Shown here one piece after another: positions 7,217 through 15,446 of a stretch of DNA of 64,000 bases (positions are counted from its first letter, which is position 1; each line of letters opens with the position of its first letter). Under the pieces are notes generated by a model. That model was given only the letters and a program-made list of their open reading frames with translations. It ran no database searches and was not told the DNA's origin. A program made the translations under genes and the position numbers. Location of the stretch: positions 5,040,001-5,104,000 of the forward strand of contig NZ_LT838813.1 in assembly GCF_900176595.1 (NCBI RefSeq). The letters run 5' to 3'. Source of the stretch: Aquiflexum balticum DSM 16537 (GTDB lineage: Bacteria; Bacteroidota; Bacteroidia; Cytophagales; Cyclobacteriaceae).

Positions 7217-9319
7217 ATGCTGATGAAATCTTCTCTCCTGCAAAGTTCCAAAAAATCCAATGGTTCTAAGAAATCAAATGGCAGTTCCTCTCCTACTGCC
7301 CAACTTCAGGACAAACGCAAACTTGCCCAAGACCAAAAGCACTTAATCAATTTGGCCAATACCGGTAAAACTGCTGTTCAACTGAAAGCATTCGGTCAAC
7401 TTTTGAACGGAAATGCTCCACTTCAAAAAATGAGTCTTGAAGAAGAGGAGCCGCTGCAGGCAAAGTTTGAAACTATCCAAAAGCAGGGATCGGAAGAAGA
7501 AGAACTGATGCAGGGAAAGTTCAAGACCATTCAGAAAATGGGGCTCGAAGAAGAGGAACCACTACAGGGAAAGTTTGAAACTATCCAAAAGCAAGGATTG
7601 GAGGAAGAAGAACTGATGCAGGGAAAGTTCAAGACCATCCAAAAAATGGAAATCGAAGAAGAGGAACCACTACAGGGAAAGTTTGAAACTATCCAAAAAC
7701 AGGGATTAGAGGAAGAAGAACTGATGCAGGGAAAGTTTAAGACCATCCAAAAGCAAGAAAACAATACAGGCCTTCCGGACAACCTCAAATCAGGGATTGA
7801 AAATCTTTCAGGATACTCCATGGATGATGTCAAAGTTCATTACAATTCGGACAAACCTGCTACGCTTCAGGCCCATGCTTATGCCCAAGGTACTGATATC
7901 CACATTGCATCCGGTCAGGAAAAACATTTGCCTCATGAAGCATGGCATGTGGTGCAACAAAAGCAAGGCAGGGTGAAACCCACGATTCAATTACAGGGTA
8001 AAGTTAATGTCAATGATGATGCTGGTTTGGAGAAAGAGGCTGATGTGATGGGGGGAAGGGCGATGGATAAATCGATAAAAAATCAAAGTGATTTTTCAAA
8101 AGATATAAATAATTCTATCGGTGACATAGTTCAACGGGCGGTGGGTTTTGAGTTTCAAACAGGATGGCAGGCCTATATGGAACTACCCACTATAGATAAC
8201 GATGCATTTACTCAAATTCCCTTCCCAAAAGAGACGGCGCTCTTTGGTGGTAGAAATGGTGCATTGGGGTGGACCATGGAAACAGATGGAACAGACATCG
8301 AATTTGTCATCGAACCTCCCATTGAAGAAAGTACAGCTGGTGTCATCCGGTTAAATGAAGTAATGGGAAGTCTACGAGATTTTACCGATTTCTTGCAGGG
8401 ATTTGACAATATTGACAAATTAAACCCGAATATCCTACCTGCAATTTTCAATGAAAATGTAGGTAATTCAACTGTAGTTGAGCCTCAAGGACAAATTAGA
8501 GCCCAGCCTCAAGCTACTATCGGAGTACAACTTGATCGAATAGAAGCTTTATTCCGTGAGCTCGGACGACAAAGAGAAGCCAGCGACCTATCTTCAAGTC
8601 AAGGAACCACCTATTTTGGAGATCGGGCAATCGAGTCGGCTGATATGGCTTCTGGCATACCAAATGTGAATGGTAGTGCTCCCAGCCATGAACTGAAAGG
8701 AATAGTCACCATGTTGGTTCAATACCTTCGTCAGGGACGACAATCGGGTCGTAGGGCATACGCCAAAGATATCGCTTATGCAATGGCTCGGACAAATTTT
8801 GTAAAGATGTTTTCGCTAATTCCCGAAGCAGATTATTTTAAGCAAAATGCAGATGTTTGGATCCAATATGTTTTAACAGCAGCTGGCCTGGCAAATACAG
8901 AGGATACCCTGCTAATTAACCAGCAAATCACGGATGGTCAGGACACTAATAATATGAGTTTGGAAGAAACAAATGCTCTTCCTCAATTACCCTTAACCCG
9001 GGGTGAATGGTTATCTGATATCGCTGATCAAGCAGCACCACAGGATCGTCTGACTCAAGCGGCAACAATTGGTCAACCAGCTTACACTGATGTAAAGGGA
9101 GGTAACCGGTTGAGAGCAATGGGACTACTTGGAAATGCTATAGATCTGGTAGGACCCGGAAATCTAAATGAAGGAATTATCATCGAATTAAGACAAATGA
9201 AAAAGAATATTCCTTCAACCCAGTGGCATAATGTTTGCCATAGTTTATTAAACTACCTGATTGCTTTAAACAATTGGGATCGCAATGCTGGAGATGCGCC
9301 GGAATACAATCGCCTTTAA
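7217..9319 (+). CDS. DUF4157 (eCIS-core) protein with repeat region and C-terminal candidate effector domain
   Basis: About 700 residues. Order: a Ser/Lys-rich N-terminus; a 6 x 18-residue acidic repeat (about 72-179); a DUF4157 domain (about 185-275) with the HEAWH zinc-metalloprotease-like motif at about 240-244 in PHEAWHVVQQKQG; and a 390-residue C-terminal region of unknown function starting at about 308 (VGFEFQTGW). DUF4157 proteins are the best-known cargo-associated family of extracellular contractile injection systems, so this is the prime cargo or cargo-loading candidate of the adjacent cluster, with which it converges. The C-terminal pattern GFEFQ...W..E.D...EFV..P...PQATIGVQL loosely recalls carboxylate-amine ligase (GCS/amidoligase-like) folds, a weak inference. 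The start is uncertain: ATGs at 7181, 7217 and 7223; the first codes for an AT-rich untypical leader. Confidence 0.88.
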   Translation: MLMKSSLLQSSKKSNGSKKSNGSSSPTAQLQDKRKLAQDQKHLINLANTGKTAVQLKAFGQLLNGNAPLQKMSLEEEEPLQAKFETIQKQGSEEEELMQGKFKTIQKMGLEEEEPLQGKFETIQKQGLEEEELMQGKFKTIQKMEIEEEEPLQGKFETIQKQGLEEEELMQGKFKTIQKQENNTGLPDNLKSGIENLSGYSMDDVKVHYNSDKPATLQAHAYAQGTDIHIASGQEKHLPHEAWHVVQQKQGRVKPTIQLQGKVNVNDDAGLEKEADVMGGRAMDKSIKNQSDFSKDINNSIGDIVQRAVGFEFQTGWQAYMELPTIDNDAFTQIPFPKETALFGGRNGALGWTMETDGTDIEFVIEPPIEESTAGVIRLNEVMGSLRDFTDFLQGFDNIDKLNPNILPAIFNENVGNSTVVEPQGQIRAQPQATIGVQLDRIEALFRELGRQREASDLSSSQGTTYFGDRAIESADMASGIPNVNGSAPSHELKGIVTMLVQYLRQGRQSGRRAYAKDIAYAMARTNFVKMFSLIPEADYFKQNADVWIQYVLTAAGLANTEDTLLINQQITDGQDTNNMSLEETNALPQLPLTRGEWLSDIADQAAPQDRLTQAATIGQPAYTDVKGGNRLRAMGLLGNAIDLVGPGNLNEGIIIELRQMKKNIPSTQWHNVCHSLLNYLIALNNWDRNAGDAPEYNRL
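7430..7753 (+). repeat. Coding tandem repeat, 6 x 54 bp (3 x 108 bp higher-order dimer)
   Basis: Six contiguous 18-codon units without spacers. Two unit types alternate strictly: type A carries EEEEPLQ.KFETIQK, type B carries EEEELMQGKFKTIQK, so the true period is 36 residues/108 bp. Near-identical nucleotide sequence between dimers points to recent amplification. Lies between the N-terminus and the DUF4157 domain. Confidence 0.95.
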
Positions 9320-9612
9320 AATACATTATGAGCCGATTATTCTGTGATAAAATCTTTTTTTCTAATCAGATAGTCTGCGGATCGTCAAAACCATTTTTTG
9401 GCAAGAAATGTGGAATTATAAGAGATTTTATTAAAAACCAATCAAGGCAAATTATTTTTAGAAAAATTCCTATACATCAGTCTCTTTTGTAGGACTATCC
9501 CGAAAATGAAACCAAAAATCAGGATTAAAATCAAAACCTAAAAGGGAACCTCTCTATTTGCAGCCTAGAAGTAAGGGGTTCGACTGGAGGAGGTTTGAGA
9601 GTGGATTTTTCC

Positions 9613-11943
9613 TTATGGCAAATCCTTATACTGATACTTTCTGCTCATATGGATTTTGTGGATAATAATTCCAATCCCGATTCCAAAAACCATAATCAAT
9701 ACCAAAACCCAAACCGCTACAGCTTCGCTTCCTGCTCCAAAAAGATTGAAGTTACCATTGAAGAACAATTGTAAAAAGAAAGAAACAAACATCAACAGGG
9801 CAACTACAAATGAAGTAATGGTCAGGATCCCTCTCAAACTCCAATCATCCCCGAATTTTTTTAATCCAAAAAATATGATCCCAATCAATATGATCAAAAT
9901 ACCCAAAAGCAACAAAGAGATATAGCCATGTAAGGAAGTATAAAAATTCCAACGCTCAATCAAACAGACACAATAGGCCTCTGACTCCAGATAATTTTCA
10001 TAGGGATCCAATTTGGAATTGTAGTGTGAATGAAAGGTTTCGTCCCAGACACTCTCAATTCCATAACGATTGATCAATGAGTCCAATAAGGGTTCATATA
10101 CTTTGTACTCGCAGTACATTTCTGCCCCTTCATATGGATCTCCAATATAAATATCATTGATAGCGGCCCACTGCATGTCATCATAATAGAGATCCAAAAT
10201 ATCCCAGAAACCTAGTTCGCTTTCTTTTTCCTTAGCAATAGATCTACTGGAAATCAATACAGAATCTACTTCTATCATGGCGGCCCCCAATGCATCCCAC
10301 AATTCACTATAACCATCGTCATATCCCAACCCCCAGACTGCTACTCCTCCCAAGGATTGATCCAATGCATAATTATATTTCTGGAAGAGACTGCTTCCGT
10401 CCTCAAACCATAGGGTACGCATCTTTTTCCCATCGAAATATTTGTAGTAGGAAGATACCTGTTCCGGGTCAAATCCATATACAGGCACTTCTTCAAAACT
10501 TCCCATATCCCCAAAAAAATCTCTGATCTCCCTGAATTCCATATATTTCCCCAATCCGATGGCAGGACTGTCTTCCATAAAATCAGGAACAGGCCAGCTG
10601 ATTCCCAAATAAGAAACTGTCATCACCAATTTGGAAGGAGAAACTTTTCCATTGGTATAAAATGAGAAAGTCATATCAATACTTCCTGTTCCTTTTCCCT
10701 CATCCACAAATAATGGACTAGGTGAACCCGGTATGGATGAGTAATTCACATTTATCTTATCTGTTTGCACCAAATAGAAATCTACCTTGCTATCCAGATT
10801 AGGAAAGTCATAAGCCAAAACCCGGCTTCTGTCCCTGACTGATACTATGGCGGGAATGGAAACAGTAACCAAAAAATCAGCTTGATCTTTGGCTAGCTCT
10901 TCCCGCAATTTCCAGATAAAATCTGTGAATAAATCCCGGTCTTTTGGCGCTAAGTCTTCAAAATAAACATTTATACCGTCCATATCTAGGGTGGATTTTA
11001 AAGCCGTAATCTGTCGGAAAAGACTTTGCTGGGCAGCAACACTTTTCAAAAACTTTCCTGTTTCCATTTGGGACTTACTATAAATGGACAAGGATAATCC
11101 TACATCATTTTGGTAGACCATATTGGAAAGGTCGCTGGATCTTAATTTTTCTAGGTCCTTTAGATTTTTGGGATTACCATCAGATCCCAACTCATAGCCA
11201 TAATAGATGATATCAGTCAAAAAATTATAATTGTAATCCTGATACTCCTCATCCACCCAGGCATTGTGCCATCCAAAAACTTTGGCTTTGGCCTCCAGAC
11301 AGGTTTCATAGGTGACGAAGGTGCTGTCATTCAATTGGAATTCTGAAATCAATCCTTTTCCTGTACCACATTTGAATTGGATTTTCCTGATTGCCAGCAG
11401 TTTTTCGAGAATTTCACTTCTTTGCGTCACGCTCTCCTTTTTGGCATTATCTACTATACCCTGAAGAACTACGCCCATTTTTACCTTGAGCGAATCAACG
11501 GTACTTGCTGAAGATTTAATGCTCAGTTCTTCGAAAATTTTTTCGATTTGGGATTCCATAAATTGCCGGGAAGAATCGTTCTGCTCAAGTTCTTCTGTCA
11601 ACTGCATCAACCTTTCAGCAATTGCATTCACAGTCACTGAATCAATCCTCAAATCTTTGCTTTCAGTCAATTCCCGGATTAATTCTACAACCCGCTTTCT
11701 TTCCCGGTATTTTCTGTTTTCACTGAATCTAAAGGGCTGCACAATACTGTTTAAAAATCCCTCTCTCTCTTTTTCTTTTAAATTGATGGAATCTTCCAAA
11801 ATGAGTTTGGACGGAGGCACCTGTGAAAATGCATTTTCATTGACAAAGCCAAAAAACAAAAAAATAAATGTAAAAATTAGTTTAACCAATCCCCTTTGGG
11901 AAATTTTTAATTTATAGGGCAATATTTTCAAATACCTTTTCAT
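9613..11943 (-). CDS. Membrane-anchored GH18-like (chitinase-fold) protein, last gene of the eCIS operon
   Basis: 776 residues from the ATG at 11943, whose A and TG overlap the upstream stop as ATGA (translational coupling). Order: N-terminal hydrophobic signal/anchor (about 20-38); a helical, charged segment to about 190; a GH18-like region (about 220-555) beginning FGWHNAW...YNYNFLTDIIYY and ending GGVAVWGLGYDD; three transmembrane helices near the C-terminus (about 673-694, 706-728, 741-764). The catalytic signature DGxDxDxE reads DGINVYFE at about 322-329: the acid Glu is kept but the Asp before it is Tyr, so hydrolysis is doubtful. The fold resembles the LysM-associated spore-type GH18 group. 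By position it may tether or dock the particle, or help it cross or release from the cell envelope. These roles are inference; no equivalent in Afp/PVC is known to me. Confidence 0.75.
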   Translation of the reverse strand: MKRYLKILPYKLKISQRGLVKLIFTFIFLFFGFVNENAFSQVPPSKLILEDSINLKEKEREGFLNSIVQPFRFSENRKYRERKRVVELIRELTESKDLRIDSVTVNAIAERLMQLTEELEQNDSSRQFMESQIEKIFEELSIKSSASTVDSLKVKMGVVLQGIVDNAKKESVTQRSEILEKLLAIRKIQFKCGTGKGLISEFQLNDSTFVTYETCLEAKAKVFGWHNAWVDEEYQDYNYNFLTDIIYYGYELGSDGNPKNLKDLEKLRSSDLSNMVYQNDVGLSLSIYSKSQMETGKFLKSVAAQQSLFRQITALKSTLDMDGINVYFEDLAPKDRDLFTDFIWKLREELAKDQADFLVTVSIPAIVSVRDRSRVLAYDFPNLDSKVDFYLVQTDKINVNYSSIPGSPSPLFVDEGKGTGSIDMTFSFYTNGKVSPSKLVMTVSYLGISWPVPDFMEDSPAIGLGKYMEFREIRDFFGDMGSFEEVPVYGFDPEQVSSYYKYFDGKKMRTLWFEDGSSLFQKYNYALDQSLGGVAVWGLGYDDGYSELWDALGAAMIEVDSVLISSRSIAKEKESELGFWDILDLYYDDMQWAAINDIYIGDPYEGAEMYCEYKVYEPLLDSLINRYGIESVWDETFHSHYNSKLDPYENYLESEAYCVCLIERWNFYTSLHGYISLLLLGILIILIGIIFFGLKKFGDDWSLRGILTITSFVVALLMFVSFFLQLFFNGNFNLFGAGSEAVAVWVLVLIMVFGIGIGIIIHKIHMSRKYQYKDLP

Positions 11944-14900
11944 TTGCGCCAATTTATAATAATGGGCTTTTCCATCCAGGGAAGTTTTACCATTTTGATA
12001 TTCCAGCTGATGCTGTCCATTAAGGCATCTACACCCCTATTTTCCACATTGAGAATGATCTGATTATCTTCAAAAACCAAATGTCCTTCTCTTCGCAAAA
12101 AAGTGATCTGAAGCGCTTCAACTGTAGAGGTACTTAATTTTTCCCAATTTTGGAGCATTCCTTTCAGAAGACTTTCAGAAAGATTTTTTTCATCATCAGT
12201 CAATACAATTCCAGGTTCCAGATGAGTCGCCGAAGGCATGCCGACAAGAATTTTGTTCAATACCAAATCATACTCGGGAAAATCAACATCTCCAAATGCA
12301 AGATATTGAAGCAGATATACGGCTCGGTTCTGCATTTTCCCATCTTTGAAACGGTTCCCCGCAAGCATTCCCAATCTGCTGAAAAGCATTGTCAAAAACG
12401 GCCAAGTCAAAACCAAACCCGAATTGTTGATTTTCGCTTGCTGTCCTGTAGTCAATATTTCGATTTCTTTTTGTCTTTCCACCTCACTACTATCCAATTG
12501 ATAGGCTTTCCTGATTGCAGCAGGAAGTTTAATCTGTAATTTCCTCTTTACTATTTCTTTTTGGAGGCTTTTAAAAATTCTCTCCCAATTGAAAACGGCA
12601 TATTTACGTTGAATGAATAAGAGAAAAACACTATGGAATTTCCCGGGATCAAATGAATTCAAAGTATTGGGATATTGAATGGCAAATTCATAAACCATCC
12701 TTCTCCATTTACCTCCTGTAAGATTTCCAAAATAGATATAAGGGCTGAATGTCAATAAAACCTCTACCTGTTCTTTTATTTTTATATTTCCACCAAAAAA
12801 CTTTTGGGTTAAAGCACTATCTTCTTGCTGATAAACTGTTTTATCGAGTAGATTTATATCCCGTGAATACTTTTGGAACCAAACCTTTACTGATATTTCA
12901 TCAAACTGTTTCTCATATTCGGATTCATTTTTATCCTCATAATCTGATTTTTTTTCATTCAAAAAATCTGATTTTACAAATTCTTCTCCCAATACCTGTA
13001 TCAATTTCTCTTTGATTTTGGCGTGATACTTCGGGGAAATTCCACTTTCTAATTTTTTAAAATTCCCTTTGTCAGCCAACAACAGTCTAATTGCCTCTAA
13101 TTTTTCCTTATCATTTTGAAAATCTTTTTTGTCCAATGAAAGTACAACCTCACTGATAGATTTGAGGTGTGACCACCATGGTAAATAGCCTTTGTCGAAC
13201 CAAAAGCGAAGAATTTCAAATTCCAATTGAAAATTTACAACCCTATCTTCTCCAACATCAATGAATGCCAAAAAACCTTTATCAATGGCTGATACTTCCA
13301 AATTACTGTTTTTCAGAGATTCAAAAATCCATCTTGATTTTGGCGGAATAACCAAAGCTGCATTCCTTGGCAAAGAAAACCGTGATTTTTTATTTTTCAG
13401 GCTTCTTTTGATCACATTGGATGAAGCAGTCAAAATCGTCATATTCCAAATCCGCTTATACCAATATAAATCAACCAACTTCCTTTCTTGTCTTCTACCC
13501 ATTGAAATATTTTTCAAATGGCTTTTCAAAAATATCTGTAGCTGTTGTCTAAATACTGCTTCACCATCAATCAGATTTTTAAAATTTCCGATCAAAATTT
13601 TCCAATGTGCTTTGGTTTGGAAAAATTGAAAGTAAGGAGAATTTTGATCACCTTTTGAATAAATCACAGCGGAGAGCAAATCATGAAGGTAATCGAAGGA
13701 TGCTATTTTATTGTTACCGAAATTCACCTTTTCAGTAGGAGAAGCCTCAAAAGTTTTTGAAAAATTCCCGAAATGTCGGTTAAGGTATTTCAAGAAAACT
13801 TCACTATTGCTTCGATCCAGCAAGATATTGAAGGACCGGACAACTTGTTCAGAAGGTGTAACCCTTAGGATTATTTCCTTTATTGATGTATTATCAAGCT
13901 CTAATAATGCTAAAAAAATCTGTTTTAATTCGAAATGGGAAATGTTTTGGAAAGCATAAGATAGGTATCCTTTTTCGAGAAAACTGGATAGTAAGCTTAT
14001 CTTTTGGGAAAGGGAATCATACTGATTTTCAATTTGGATTGAGTTTTTGTCGTTTTCCTGATTCCTGAAATCCTTCAAGGAATTATTTTCCAAAAGCAAT
14101 AAGGATTTTTTGATATTATTTCGGTTTGCGATCTTTAAGATTTGCACTATGTCCGAATCTATCAATTCTTGGGTCTCTGACAATTCTTTTAAGAGTGCCC
14201 TCAAAAAGAGTAGTTGTGAATCAGATTCAAATGGATCTTCTTTTCTCAACTGGAACCAATGCAAAAAAATCTTCTGAAAACTTTTTGTCCCTTCAAAACT
14301 TTCATGCCCCGAAAGTCTTAAAGTAAAAATTGATTCCAGCAATGCATTAAATTCATTGAAACCTTTCCCCTCCACCAACCTGAAGATGTTAAATATCCCG
14401 TTTTTATTTATTCCTATTCCATTGGATAATTCACTTTCAAAGAATTTTGCAATTACATCTTTCAGTTCCTTTTCAGTAAATTTTTCGGTTAATTGATCCC
14501 AAGAATAGGTATTGAATATATGGAACCAATCTAATTTCCTATCCTTTTCTCTTACATGATGTTCAGTTTGGCCCTCTTTTATTTCAATTAATATCGTGTG
14601 AAGTTTTTTATATTTCGATCTTTCAAATTCTTTTTGTTCCAGAGCACTGACCAGAACATTGATGAGATGAAGAAAACCAATGTTATAATGATCGGCTGTT
14701 TGTTTTAAGATACTTTCGGAAAATCTCAACCTGTTAAATTCACTTCCTGATTCATCACTGATAAACTCCAGAATAAAATAATTGATAGATCTTTCCAAGC
14801 CCTTGTTTTGGACCGGGATTTGAGCATTTTTGGAAATTAATGGGCCAATAGATGATCGGAACTCAATAATCCATGCTGACTCCAAAGGTTCCAAGACCCG

Positions 14901-15446
14901 AATCAGTTTGTCAAAGTAAGCGTTTGAAAGTCCATAAGCCCAGCGCTTTTTTGCCTCTTTATTCCCGGTAATTTTCTTGATCAAATCTTTGAAATATTCA
15001 GGATTTGAATCAAAAATATGATCCATCAAATTTTCCAGATTCAATCCGGATTGAATCCATTGGGGCAAAAAACCTCTAGTCAGGTAGAAAAACAAACCTT
15101 CGCCAAAGAAGGAATATGCCTTTTGATTAAAATCTTTTTCTTTTAAAAAATCATAACTTTCAGCCAATGACTTGGATAATTTGGTTGACAAAGCAATCCT
15201 GATTTTTTCTCCCAGATATCTTTCCAATTCAGATTGTTTGATTTTCCCAATATCTATCTCCAAACTATCTATTTCCAGATTGATTCCTTCAAGAGACTCA
15301 AGACCAAACGCCCGATCCATTTCCGGCAAAATATGGGATGCAAAGATCCTTTCAATGAGCATGTTGCATTGAGAGGCCATATCCCTGTTGGGGTATCTAA
15401 GGGAAATCGTGGATTTCGAAATAATATTTGGATCTGTTCTCATCAT
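11940..15446 (-). CDS. eCIS tape-measure protein (CIS_TMP family)
   Basis: 1168 residues from the ATG at 15446. The N-terminus (SLRYPNRDMASQCNMLIERIF...LPEMDRAF, then LEIDSLEIDIGKI) and the C-terminus ending LPWMEKPIIINW are the two hallmarks of the contractile-injection-system tape-measure family, which sets the length of tube and sheath. The middle is long, helical and Lys/Glu/Phe-rich. ATGATG at 15446-15441 overlaps the upstream TGA, so the first ATG gives a 4-base ATGA coupling; 15443 is an alternative. It is followed by the GH18-like gene with the same type of overlap. Tape measures of this family vary widely in length. Confidence 0.9.
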   Translation of the reverse strand: MMRTDPNIISKSTISLRYPNRDMASQCNMLIERIFASHILPEMDRAFGLESLEGINLEIDSLEIDIGKIKQSELERYLGEKIRIALSTKLSKSLAESYDFLKEKDFNQKAYSFFGEGLFFYLTRGFLPQWIQSGLNLENLMDHIFDSNPEYFKDLIKKITGNKEAKKRWAYGLSNAYFDKLIRVLEPLESAWIIEFRSSIGPLISKNAQIPVQNKGLERSINYFILEFISDESGSEFNRLRFSESILKQTADHYNIGFLHLINVLVSALEQKEFERSKYKKLHTILIEIKEGQTEHHVREKDRKLDWFHIFNTYSWDQLTEKFTEKELKDVIAKFFESELSNGIGINKNGIFNIFRLVEGKGFNEFNALLESIFTLRLSGHESFEGTKSFQKIFLHWFQLRKEDPFESDSQLLFLRALLKELSETQELIDSDIVQILKIANRNNIKKSLLLLENNSLKDFRNQENDKNSIQIENQYDSLSQKISLLSSFLEKGYLSYAFQNISHFELKQIFLALLELDNTSIKEIILRVTPSEQVVRSFNILLDRSNSEVFLKYLNRHFGNFSKTFEASPTEKVNFGNNKIASFDYLHDLLSAVIYSKGDQNSPYFQFFQTKAHWKILIGNFKNLIDGEAVFRQQLQIFLKSHLKNISMGRRQERKLVDLYWYKRIWNMTILTASSNVIKRSLKNKKSRFSLPRNAALVIPPKSRWIFESLKNSNLEVSAIDKGFLAFIDVGEDRVVNFQLEFEILRFWFDKGYLPWWSHLKSISEVVLSLDKKDFQNDKEKLEAIRLLLADKGNFKKLESGISPKYHAKIKEKLIQVLGEEFVKSDFLNEKKSDYEDKNESEYEKQFDEISVKVWFQKYSRDINLLDKTVYQQEDSALTQKFFGGNIKIKEQVEVLLTFSPYIYFGNLTGGKWRRMVYEFAIQYPNTLNSFDPGKFHSVFLLFIQRKYAVFNWERIFKSLQKEIVKRKLQIKLPAAIRKAYQLDSSEVERQKEIEILTTGQQAKINNSGLVLTWPFLTMLFSRLGMLAGNRFKDGKMQNRAVYLLQYLAFGDVDFPEYDLVLNKILVGMPSATHLEPGIVLTDDEKNLSESLLKGMLQNWEKLSTSTVEALQITFLRREGHLVFEDNQIILNVENRGVDALMDSISWNIKMVKLPWMEKPIIINWRK

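Noticed and set aside
7430-7753. Possible CRISPR-like array
   Set aside because: Units are contiguous without unique spacers, in frame, and code for a clean 18-residue repeat.
7531-7833. Minus-strand open frame of 100 codons with its own internal repeats
   Set aside because: It is the antisense of the 54-bp coding repeat; repeat structure keeps both strands open. No independent start signals or family.
9274-9492. 72-codon plus-strand frame after the DUF4157 gene
   Set aside because: Overlaps the real stop region out of frame; no family features. The 9320-9612 gap otherwise appears to hold nothing recognisable.
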